Assembly: GCA_964582065.1 (NCBI GenBank)
Contig: CAZOQG010000006.1
Span: 1 to 33,985 of the forward strand
Length of the DNA stretch: 33,985 bases
Direction of reading: 5' to 3'
Source: JACNFS01 sp964582065
GTDB taxonomy: Bacteria > Chloroflexota > Dehalococcoidia > GIF9 > UBA5629
Shown: positions 23,409-30,221 of the stretch, piece after piece
Layout of the letters: every line of letters starts with the position of its first letter
Numbering within the stretch: the first letter of the stretch is position 1
The notes under the pieces: model-generated
Told to the model about the DNA's origin: nothing
What the model saw: the letters and a program-made list of their open reading frames with translations, nothing else
The model's database searches: none
Program-made: the position numbers and the translations under genes

Positions 23409-23984
23409 ATGAAAGTCCTGGGAATCATGGGAAGCCCGAGAATAAGGGGCAACACGGACCTATTACTTGATGAGGCGCTGAAGGGAGCTCGGAATCATGG
23501 GGCACAGGTCGAGAAGATCATAGTGGATAAGCTCAAGGTATCTCCCTGCCGGGAGTATTATGGCTGCCTTAGGGACGGGGATTGCGCCATAAGGGATGAC
23601 ATGGATGGTATCTATCCGAAGCTCCTCCATGCCGACGCTGTAATAGTTGCCTCGCCGATATTCTTTTATGGGCTTACTGCTCAACTCAAGGCACTCATCG
23701 ATCGTTGTCAGGCCCTATGGGCCAGAAAATACATCCTCAAGCAGGACCTTCCCGGTTCCGATAGAAAGGGAGTATTTATCGCTGTTGGGGCGACCAGAGG
23801 CAAGAAGTTGTTTGATGGCGCGATTTTGACAGTGAAATACTTCTTTGAAGCCATTGGCGTCGAGTATGTTGATGAACTGCTGGTCACGGGGGTCGACAAG
23901 AGGGGAGAGATCGAGGAGCACCCAACCGCATTATCGGACGCATTTGAACTGGGTAAGAGGCTGACTGAGAATAGGTCTGCTTGA
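23409..23984 (+). CDS. Flavodoxin-fold FMN reductase (NADPH-dependent FMN reductase / IsrA-like)
   Basis: 191 residues. MKVLGIMGSPRIRGNTDLLL is the beta1-loop-helix that holds the FMN phosphate in NAD(P)H:FMN reductase and iron-sulfur flavoprotein families. It is followed by VSPCREYYGCLRDGDCAIRD with an Asp-Asp-Met that resembles the C..C..C....C..DDM region of iron-sulfur flavoproteins, here with three Cys. ADAVIVASPIFFYGLTAQLK is the second FMN loop. Such proteins move electrons between NAD(P)H or ferredoxin and acceptors. Whether an Fe-S cluster binds is uncertain because the CxxCxxC spacing is altered. GGAGG lies six bases before the ATG. The gene is divergent from the corrinoid operon and could support reductive activation of its cobalt, but that is inference. 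Confidence 0.85.
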   Translation: MKVLGIMGSPRIRGNTDLLLDEALKGARNHGAQVEKIIVDKLKVSPCREYYGCLRDGDCAIRDDMDGIYPKLLHADAVIVASPIFFYGLTAQLKALIDRCQALWARKYILKQDLPGSDRKGVFIAVGATRGKKLFDGAILTVKYFFEAIGVEYVDELLVTGVDKRGEIEEHPTALSDAFELGKRLTENRSA

Positions 23985-24121
23985 GTTCTTCGAAGGGCTA
24001 AGCCCCTATATGCTTATGCTCTTCCACCCCCTCAATGTGGTTTTGCTTTAACGATGGCATGCTTGCAATATGCCCAAACCCATGTCGTTTCAGTTTGTTT
24101 TGCTGTTACTTGCAAGATTCC

Positions 24122-24643
24122 TTAGGCTTCTATTGAAATCAGCCACTCGCAGGAGACATTTTCAGGAGTGCCTTCTGGCCTAGTTTCAGGTGGTGTAAAA
24201 GCCCGTTGAATCTTCGCCTTATGGTTGGCTTCCTTAAAGAACCCGTTGCGACACAGGGAGGCTGAAAGCGCGCAATCATAGTACTCCAGCCCCCATCTTT
24301 TCGCTGCCCGCTGGGACGAACATTCAATTGTACGCATTCTAAAGCTCTGTTCGGTTAGCTTTTCCACTTCAATATTCTCGAAGACAGCCCAGTGAGAATG
24401 CTTTACAAGCTCAATCATGGCGTCAACTCCTGCTCCCGAAATATTCAAAGCTTTACATAGTCTTTGAGCTTGATATGAACCAAACTCCTGGTGAATCCTG
24501 CGCAACTCTTCACTCTCAAAGTCTCCAGGATACCTCGCTTTTATCCACTCTTCGAACTGAAGCCACATATAGTTAAAGCTATATAACAGCTCTCGCATGA
24601 CAGTGTAAACAGTATCTTTACTAAGTCCCTCAATTTCCAACAT
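24122..24643 (-). CDS. Uncharacterised protein, probable DUF6125 / ATC-hydrolase-like family
   Basis: 173 residues without membrane segments. The order is an N-terminal helix MLEIEGLSKDTVYTVMRELL, an aromatic, charged helix with EEWIKARYPGDFES, a conserved-looking RRIHQEFGSYQAQRLCKALN, HSHWAVFENIEVEKLTE, and a C-terminal half with RAAKRWGLEYYDCALSASLC and a final CEWLIS strand. The C-terminal pattern (a Cys, then GF, then P..., then CEW) resembles proteins labelled DUF6125 or L-2-amino-thiazoline-4-carboxylic acid hydrolase-like; this is recall without alignment. The ATG at 24643 is preferred because AGGAGG is seven bases upstream; a longer frame to 24694 has no such signal. Monocistronic, convergent with the flavodoxin gene. 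Confidence 0.6.
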   Translation of the reverse strand: MLEIEGLSKDTVYTVMRELLYSFNYMWLQFEEWIKARYPGDFESEELRRIHQEFGSYQAQRLCKALNISGAGVDAMIELVKHSHWAVFENIEVEKLTEQSFRMRTIECSSQRAAKRWGLEYYDCALSASLCRNGFFKEANHKAKIQRAFTPPETRPEGTPENVSCEWLISIEA

Positions 24644-24810
24644 TTTTGTGTCCTCCTGCTTGGTTTTTTGATATTTGACTCCACATTCTAGCACCTTTTG
24701 TCAACAGCGTCCCTCCTGAAGAAACGCCCGGGAGCACCGCCCCCACCAATACTCTTGAACAAAAGACATAGCGGCATTCTGCAGGTATTCCTATTGGCTC
24801 ACCCTGGGTG

Positions 24811-24816
24811 TATAAT
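24811..24816 (+). promoter_or_regulatory. Possible -10 element of the small membrane protein gene
   Basis: A perfect TATAAT in the context TGTATAATCAGGG. A transcript starting about seven bases downstream would begin at or just inside the inverted repeat at 24821. The -35 region (TTCCTA) is weak. Confidence 0.35.
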
Positions 24817-24820
24817 CAGG

Positions 24821-24858
24821 GCTACAACAGCTTGGCAGGTAAGGCAGGCGGTTGTAGC
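24821..24858 (+). promoter_or_regulatory. Inverted repeat / possible structured leader RNA
   Basis: GCTACAAC (24821-24828) and GTTGTAGC (24851-24858) are perfect eight-base complements enclosing 22 purine-rich bases. They lie between a TATAAT box and the ATG at 24918, so they would fold at the very 5' end of the mRNA, or act as a dyad operator. No known riboswitch family matches. Confidence 0.4.
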
Positions 24859-24917
24859 TATAATATGAACGAGGTCTGAGTTGCCCCTTATGGACTAACT
24901 ACAGCGGAGGTAAGGCT

Positions 24918-25097
24918 ATGAACAAGGCAAAACCGATTGTGGCACTGGCGCTTAGGGCTGTGGCTGTCGCTATGGCCACGGCAAGCATAGCGTTGATTGC
25001 CCTGGAAATTGCAAGCATCGAACTTCACGTGGTGCTTCTTGCGGTTGGGGTGTTCGCGCTCTCGGTTGCTTCAGTCGTGATGCAATCCAGAGAGTAA
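24918..25097 (+). CDS. Small two-helix membrane protein (59 aa)
   Basis: ATG at 24918 with GGAGGTAAG upstream at good spacing, 59 codons, TAA at 25095-25097. After MNKAKP the protein is almost entirely two hydrophobic helices: about residues 7-26 (Ala- and Val-rich) and 33-53 (LHVVLLAVGVFALSVASVVM), separated by a short EIASIE turn, and a charged C-terminus QSRE. It has the ribosome site, an upstream TATAAT and a leader dyad, so it is likely a real gene. I do not recognise it; a small membrane regulator or a toxin-like peptide are possible. Confidence 0.6.
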   Translation: MNKAKPIVALALRAVAVAMATASIALIALEIASIELHVVLLAVGVFALSVASVVMQSRE

Positions 25098-25544
25098 CCT
25101 GACGTCTCCGTTCAATAGTAATCCCTGGACGTTGCGGCGTCTGCGATAATGGAAGTCTGTATTGCAGCATCTAGAGCAGAATGCTGAAATCCTGACCGTA
25201 CCTTTTTTGTAGTGTCGGAAAACCAGTAATCTCCCCTCTTCATGGATTCCGGAAACTCCGCTCATAATTCCTCGGGTTGTCGTGTCTACGCTAGATATCC
25301 ACAATTCGCTGCCTTGGGGTGGCATAATGGTCTTTCTATCGTAACAGGAATCTGTACCGGCTGCATTAACCCCAACCTTCCTCCAAAAGGAAGTTGGTGG
25401 GTATTCCACTTCGCTTAGCGTGGGCACATAATTGTATTGAGTGTATTTCCTGGCTTGCAGGGCAAGACGGCAATTCTGCGCAAATACGGTAGCTTGACAG
25501 GTAGCTGTGACAAACCTATACTGGCCCTGCTGCAGTCAATAGCC
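25098..25544. other. Intergenic stretch before the methyltransferase-like gene
   Basis: About 450 bases. A minus-strand frame (about 25071-25427) has no ribosome-binding site, overlaps the small membrane protein and looks like chance composition. The plus-strand frame of the next gene can be extended into this stretch from a TTG at 25437, but that part does not look like the family N-terminus. A loose dyad around CCTTCC/GGAAGTTGG (about 25378-25395) is too imperfect to call. Confidence 0.35.
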
Positions 25545-26141
25545 ATGATAGCGTGGATCAACTTCGTCGTCCTTATCGTCTCGGCCCTCCTCTTCCTCTA
25601 CTTCTATGTGAAGAGTGTAAGTCCTGCTGCACTAGAAAAGAAGATGGGCGAGGCTGCCTACGCCAAATGTATGCACTACAGACTGATAGCCTCGGCTTTC
25701 GAGATAGTTGCCGTCGCCGATTACATAGTCTATTTCTTCTATCCTCTGCCAGTTTCACTTCCCCAGACCTTCCCGTGGGCCTGGTGGGTCTCAATCATCA
25801 TAGCCATTGCCATCGCACTTCCTGGCGGCTACCTAATGGGCATAGGTTTAAGGGACGCAGGCAAAGAAAGTATTGGGCCGAAAAAGGAACACGCGCTCTA
25901 CGGGGGCATCTATGAGAAGGTCAGACACCCACAGGCAACCGGCGAGGTTACCCTGTGGTGGGTGATTGCATTCATCTTGAACTCCCCGTTCCTGGCGATA
26001 TTCTCATTCATCTGGCTGCCAATCTTCTACATATTCTGCTGGGCAGAGGAGAGAGACCTCGCTATCCGCTACGGCGAGCCATATTTGGAGTACAAAAGGA
26101 ATACCGGCTTTCTAATACCCAAACGGAGGAAGAACCTGTAG
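25545..26141 (+). CDS. Isoprenylcysteine carboxyl methyltransferase / PEMT-like membrane protein
   Basis: About 198 residues from the chosen start with four to five membrane helices. The C-terminal half carries the family signature: GGIYEKVRHPQATGE (family G.Y...RHP.Y.G), then a helix pair, then EERDLAIRYGEPYLEYKR and FLIPKRRK (family EE..L...FG..Y..Y...V....P). These motifs bind AdoMet in ICMT and phospholipid methyltransferases. Bacterial members methylate small molecules or lipids and mostly have unknown substrates. No clear Shine-Dalgarno precedes ATG 25545 or the more distant TTG at 25437, so the start is uncertain. It stands alone. Confidence 0.8.
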   Translation: MIAWINFVVLIVSALLFLYFYVKSVSPAALEKKMGEAAYAKCMHYRLIASAFEIVAVADYIVYFFYPLPVSLPQTFPWAWWVSIIIAIAIALPGGYLMGIGLRDAGKESIGPKKEHALYGGIYEKVRHPQATGEVTLWWVIAFILNSPFLAIFSFIWLPIFYIFCWAEERDLAIRYGEPYLEYKRNTGFLIPKRRKNL

Positions 26142-26467
26142 GAGGCTGGCGTTGTCCTGTCTTTTCTGTTTGTGCTACCCGAAACTTTGCGCTGCTGTTT
26201 CAGCTAGCTGTCTGTAATGGCCCGCAGATGCCTAGGAAATCTGGCCTAGCACTGTGTTGACTTTAGCCATGATGTTCTTCCTTCCATTTCAGCCTGGTCA
26301 AAACCAGCGTGTCCATATCTGATCCGGCGTTTGATTGCCTGTGACCACAATGAAGCGGTACTCATCTCCCATCGCTCTCAGCATGAGCGTTACACAATTC
26401 CGCACTTAGCACACCACACTCGCAAAGACCGAGAACACCTTATGTGCCTCTCCAGCCTCCAGCAGCC
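26142..26467. other. Gene-free stretch between convergent genes
   Basis: About 325 bases between the 3' ends of the methyltransferase-like gene and the GCAxxG gene. A minus-strand frame of some 35 codons near 26295-26405 (ending in WTRWF) is too short and has no ribosome site. No T-tract hairpin terminator is evident for either gene. Confidence 0.35.
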
Positions 26468-27007
26468 TCAAGACTGGGGCTTACTTTCCTTTTCCTTCAA
26501 GGATTCTCTTTCTTTCTCCTCCAGGATGATTTGAGTCGCCATCCTGGCAACTTCCCCTACAAGCGTTGAGCATTTGTCCATCATACCAGCCTTCATGGCT
26601 GCCTCCATTTCGGCTGGGTCGTAGAGATTGTAGAATCTACCTACCAACTTCGTCTGGATGTCAGTACATCGGCAGGTACCATATTTTTCAACAAATTGGT
26701 CATGCAGCTTCTTTGACAGCATATTACCCTTGATTAGTTTCATCATCTTGGGAAAGTCTTCCTTTTTCCTGCCATAAAGGTAGCTTATCGCCATAGCACC
26801 GCCGGAAAGGGCACCGCAATGCCCATCCCCTGTCAGCCCTACTCCATCTGCCAGGCCAGTTGCAGCCCTGAAAACATCATCATTTTCAATATCAAGCGCC
26901 TCAAAAATACCGGCAATGGTGCATTGAGGACACCCGCCACTTTCCATTTCGTGCTGCTTGGCCCTTTGGAACGCCTTGTCCAAAATGTCGTCCTTTGATT
27001 TTTCCAC
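26468..27007 (-). CDS. C_GCAxxG_C_C family redox protein
   Basis: 179 residues. Cys26 and Cys29 (GGCPQCT), then the family signature GDGHCGALSGG with Cys64 (the GCAxxG core), then Cys112 and Cys114 (GTCRCTDI) near a FYNLYD segment. This five-Cys pattern defines the C_GCAxxG_C_C family, thought to be redox-active or metal-binding and often found near oxidoreductases in anaerobes. The C-terminus is a charged EEKERESLKEKE helix. The start is GTG at 27007, with AGGGGGC about eight bases upstream. It lies 85 bases downstream of the sirtuin gene on the same strand and could be co-transcribed. Confidence 0.88.
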   Translation of the reverse strand: MEKSKDDILDKAFQRAKQHEMESGGCPQCTIAGIFEALDIENDDVFRAATGLADGVGLTGDGHCGALSGGAMAISYLYGRKKEDFPKMMKLIKGNMLSKKLHDQFVEKYGTCRCTDIQTKLVGRFYNLYDPAEMEAAMKAGMMDKCSTLVGEVARMATQIILEEKERESLKEKESKPQS

Positions 27008-27092
27008 GTGTTTGCCCCCTTATTCTTTTGCTATGAGAATAACAGACTTCGGCCATTTCCACAATGGTCTAGTAGTTAGTAGACTGACCAGC

Positions 27093-27938
27093 TCATCTGG
27101 ACAACTCTTTTACAGTTTCAACTATTTTGGGCAGAATCTCCGCGGTTCTTCCTTGAATCAAATAGTCGGAGACTCCTTCTCTTGTTAACGCGGTTGGCTC
27201 GGCGTTAACTTCAATTATCGTTGCAGCCGCTACTTCTTCCACCAAATAAAGGCCAGATTCCGCCTTTTGTTCCTTCTCAACTTTCCGCTGCCGTGCTATC
27301 CGGGGCAGCTGGGCAAAAGGATAAACAACTGCTGACGTCCCACAGATTAACATCAAGTCGCATTTCCAAGCTTCTTCCAGGCTCTCATGGGCGACGTCCG
27401 AAGGAATGGGCTCATTGAAATGAACTACGTCACCTTTTATGGGACTCCTGCACTTCCTACATAGAGGGGGGAGTTGTCCTTCCTGTCTCAGCCTTTCCAC
27501 GTCATACTCCTGGCGGCTGAACCTTGAGCCGCAAGAAGGGCAGCGCAACTTGAAGACACCGCCATGATACTCCAAAACTCGTTGACTTCCTGCCTTGTCA
27601 TGCAAGCCGTCAACATTCTGGGTGACGACGCATTTCAGAATGCCCATTTTCTCCAGTTCAGCAAGGGCGTGGTGACCCGGGTTCGGCTTCGCGTTTTCCA
27701 AGTCACCAAGCATAGACAGCCGGGCCAGTATCTCTTCCCAATATTCTTTGGGGTCGTTTAAGAATATGTGATAGGTCTGGTAAGCTCTCCTTTCCGCTTC
27801 AGGATCTTTGGTCCAGACTCCGCTTGGGCCACGGAAATCTGGAATGCCAGATTCCGTGGAGATACCAGCTCCAGTTAAGGCAATAGCATGGTGGCTGCTC
27901 GCCAGGTCTCTGGCGGCCCGCTCGATTAGAGACTCCAT
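27093..27938 (-). CDS. SIR2-family NAD-dependent protein deacylase (sirtuin)
   Basis: 281 residues. Rossmann NAD site GAGISTESGIPDFRG (23-37), TQNVDGLHD (106-114), catalytic His125 in EYHGG, a zinc ribbon with Cys133, Cys136, Cys160 and Cys163, and GTSAVVYPFAQLP (200-212). It removes acyl groups from lysines using NAD. Near residues 216-237 there is an extra Lys/Glu-rich stretch (RKVEKEQKAESG...) between the helix after GTS and the IIEVNAEPT strand; ordinary sirtuins have a short turn there. The start is ATG 27938; a GTG at 27941 is adjacent. It may be co-transcribed with the downstream GCAxxG gene and is divergent from the CDF transporter. Confidence 0.93.
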   Translation of the reverse strand: MESLIERAARDLASSHHAIALTGAGISTESGIPDFRGPSGVWTKDPEAERRAYQTYHIFLNDPKEYWEEILARLSMLGDLENAKPNPGHHALAELEKMGILKCVVTQNVDGLHDKAGSQRVLEYHGGVFKLRCPSCGSRFSRQEYDVERLRQEGQLPPLCRKCRSPIKGDVVHFNEPIPSDVAHESLEEAWKCDLMLICGTSAVVYPFAQLPRIARQRKVEKEQKAESGLYLVEEVAAATIIEVNAEPTALTREGVSDYLIQGRTAEILPKIVETVKELSR

Positions 27939-28028
27939 CACCTCACTATGTTTGTAGCACCTGTGCGCCTGATTGTCAACACCCCCGGCATTCCTTGGCT
28001 TTGCTGCAAACTCAGATGACGGACTGAA

Positions 28029-28955
28029 ATGAATTGTAGTAAGATAGACTACTGGATGATGTTTTCAACCGAAAGAGGGACTGCGAACCTTTTAATTGGA
28101 GTAGTTGTCGGGCTGATGCTGCTCAAGGTTACTGTCGGCTGGATTAGCGGCAGCATCAGTGTGCTCGCTCAAGCAGCAGACAGTCTTCTCGACCTCTTTG
28201 CTGGCTTGGTTACCTTTTTCGCCATTCGCATTGCCGCCAGACCGGCTGATGTGGGGCACCCATTCGGACACGGCAAGGTGGAAGACATGGCGAGTGTCGT
28301 ACAAGGAGTACTCATCTTTATCACTGGCGCACTGATACTCTACTCCTCAATAAACCGCATAATACACAGAACTGGCATAGAGTTGGCTGAGGCAGGCATG
28401 GGAGTGATGGTAGTCTCCATAATCGTCAGTGTTCTCCTCTCCCGCCATCTATTAAAGGTGTCACGAGCCACTGGTTCGATAGCCCTGGAAGCCAACGCGC
28501 GCAATATCGCCGCCGATGTGTACTCGGCCACGGCAGTGTTGGTTGGGTTAGTAGTAGTGCGCTTTACCGGGTTCAGCGTTCTCGATCCGGTAATCGCTAT
28601 TGGAATGGCTCTTTACATAATGAAGATAGCCTACGACACAATAGGGAAGCCATTCCTTGGGCTGGTAGATGCCCGGCTTCCCTCTTCGGAGCGGGCGGTG
28701 ATCGAGTCTTGCCTGGCTGAGCAGGGCGAACCGGTCGTCGGCTTTCACGAGCTGCGAACCCGTCGTGCCGGAAAGCAACGCTACATTGACCTCCACCTGG
28801 TAATGGCCAAGGGCGTCAGTCTGGAGCATGCCCACCAAGTGTGTGATTTGTTGGAGCATAGAATTCAAATAAGACTACCTCAGACCAGTGTTACCATTCA
28901 CGTTGAGCCGTGTGACGGCAAGTGCAAGCAGTGCTCTGCAAGCTGTGCTGAATAG
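28029..28955 (+). CDS. Cation diffusion facilitator (CDF) metal transporter
   Basis: 308 residues with about six membrane helices and a cytoplasmic C-terminal dimerisation domain. Helix 2 carries the DxxxD metal pair (Asp51 and Asp55, AQAADSLLDLF), followed by HPFGHGKVED (77-86), the typical loop. Helix 5 reads NIAADVYSATAVL, so the usual HxxxD is NxxxD; this may shift metal choice away from zinc. The C-terminus ends with CDGKCKQCSASC, a possible extra metal site. CDF proteins export divalent metals by proton antiport. The first ATG lacks a good Shine-Dalgarno; ATGs at 28056 and 28059 are alternative starts. Confidence 0.9.
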   Translation: MNCSKIDYWMMFSTERGTANLLIGVVVGLMLLKVTVGWISGSISVLAQAADSLLDLFAGLVTFFAIRIAARPADVGHPFGHGKVEDMASVVQGVLIFITGALILYSSINRIIHRTGIELAEAGMGVMVVSIIVSVLLSRHLLKVSRATGSIALEANARNIAADVYSATAVLVGLVVVRFTGFSVLDPVIAIGMALYIMKIAYDTIGKPFLGLVDARLPSSERAVIESCLAEQGEPVVGFHELRTRRAGKQRYIDLHLVMAKGVSLEHAHQVCDLLEHRIQIRLPQTSVTIHVEPCDGKCKQCSASCAE

Positions 28956-29089
28956 CAGATCAAGCAAGTCGTGTTGCAGCGGCCGCCACAAAGCTCGCAG
29001 GATTAAGAGCCTTGGAGCCTAATTCTGGCTGGCTGGAATATAACGCCAAGTCTGTGAAAAGCTTTTGGCCTCACTGCCTACTGAACTCT

Positions 29090-29117
29090 TTGAGCTTTTC
29101 CCCGTTATATATATGAT
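29090..29117 (+). promoter_or_regulatory. Possible sigma-70 promoter of the DUF4382 gene
   Basis: TTGAGC (29090-29095), a 16-base spacer, and TATGAT (29112-29117), 45 bases before the ATG at 29162. Both hexamers match consensus at four or more positions and the region is locally AT-rich. Confidence 0.4.
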
Positions 29118-29161
29118 TAGGTGAGCAATCCGACAAACATCAGAAGAGGAGGGAAATTGGA

Positions 29162-29905
29162 ATGAGAAAGGGACTACCCAGTCTCGCTATCCTCGTACTT
29201 CTTATCGTCACCGGCATACCTGGTATCAGTTGTAGCCCCGATGTGCAGTCACCAGCGGGAGCACCACCAGCTATAGACACACCAGATACAGAGTCACCAG
29301 AGGAAGGAGCAGCACCACCGGCTACAGAAGCGCCGGATGCCGGGCTACCTGCTACCGGCATCATTGAAGTGCGTGCTACTGATGCCCCACCTCGGGAACA
29401 GGTGACCAATATTGTAGTCACTGTTTCCAATGTGGAAATCCATAAAGCCGTAGCGGAACAAGAGAGGGAACAAGAACATCAGGGCAGTGACAACATTACT
29501 CAGGAGCAAGAGCGAGAGCGAGAACAACAGCAGGAGCAACAGGGAGAAGGGGCGTGGTTATCATTGAATGGTGATGAAGCTAAGTCTTTTGACCTCATCG
29601 AAATTAAGGGGCTTGAAGAGGTTCTAACAGTAGGTGAGGTGGAGACGGGCAGATACACTCAAATTAGAATGACAATTGAGAAAGTCGAAGTGACTATAGG
29701 AGATGGCGGGCCCCAGGCAGCTACTGTCCCTAGCGGCGAGCTAAGGTTTACCCGCCCCTTTGATGTCATGGAAGACGAGACCACGGTTTTACTTCTTGAC
29801 TTTGACGCCGATAGAATGGTGACAGTTAGTGGCAGTGGCAAGGTTATAGTGAAGCCAGTCGTGACATTGGCCATCCGGCAAGGTAAGTCTCATCACTCCA
29901 ATTGA
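29162..29905 (+). CDS. DUF4382-domain exported protein (lipoprotein-like)
   Basis: 247 residues. The N-terminus MRKGLPSLAILVLLIVTGIP then GISCS is a signal peptide with a possible lipobox Cys24 (GISC, weak at -3). A Pro/Ala/Glu-rich linker follows (about 25-65), then the DUF4382 beta domain beginning GIIEVRATDAPP, with ITNIVVTVSN-type and VETGRYTQIRMTIEKVEV strands typical of the family. Inside the domain, at about residues 98-131, sits a low-complexity run of Glu, Gln and Arg that breaks the expected short loop (VEIHK...WLSL). The domain is found on secreted proteins of unknown function. GAGGAGGG precedes the ATG. It stands alone. Confidence 0.8.
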   Translation: MRKGLPSLAILVLLIVTGIPGISCSPDVQSPAGAPPAIDTPDTESPEEGAAPPATEAPDAGLPATGIIEVRATDAPPREQVTNIVVTVSNVEIHKAVAEQEREQEHQGSDNITQEQEREREQQQEQQGEGAWLSLNGDEAKSFDLIEIKGLEEVLTVGEVETGRYTQIRMTIEKVEVTIGDGGPQAATVPSGELRFTRPFDVMEDETTVLLLDFDADRMVTVSGSGKVIVKPVVTLAIRQGKSHHSN

Positions 29906-30221
29906 GAGAACCTCAGCATTATTGGCCTTGAAGCATCTGCCTGTTGGGGTTTTGACTAACTACAGCAACTTATATTAACAGCCAGATAACCTTTGGCTTC
30001 ATTGCCTTTATCACCAATCACTATGGCCTTGAAGGGGGTAAATCTAGCTCCTGCCCAGCCACTAATAGGGCTAGTAGTGGAAAACAAACCTTAGATTTGG
30101 TCATTCTCACGTTGTTGACCGCCTTTCTCAATTATTAGGCTATTTCTTGACCAAGGATTGCTCGTTATTCAAACCATGACATATGGCCGCCCTTCCCAAC
30201 ATCGTCACCGTTATGCATACC
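29906..30221. other. Gene-free stretch between convergent genes
   Basis: About 315 bases between the DUF4382 gene and the redoxin fusion gene. CCACTA/TAGTGG (about 30059-30080) form a six-base dyad but no T tract follows on either strand. No start signal or recognisable protein is present. Confidence 0.35.

Noticed and set aside
25071..25427. A 118-codon minus-strand frame with several Cys and Arg
   Set aside because: No ribosome-binding site, overlaps a better supported small membrane protein, no recognisable domain.
24893..29967. A shared 13-base string GACTAACTACAGC at about 24893 and 29955
   Set aside because: Several 13-base matches are expected by chance in 34 kb and the flanks do not align.
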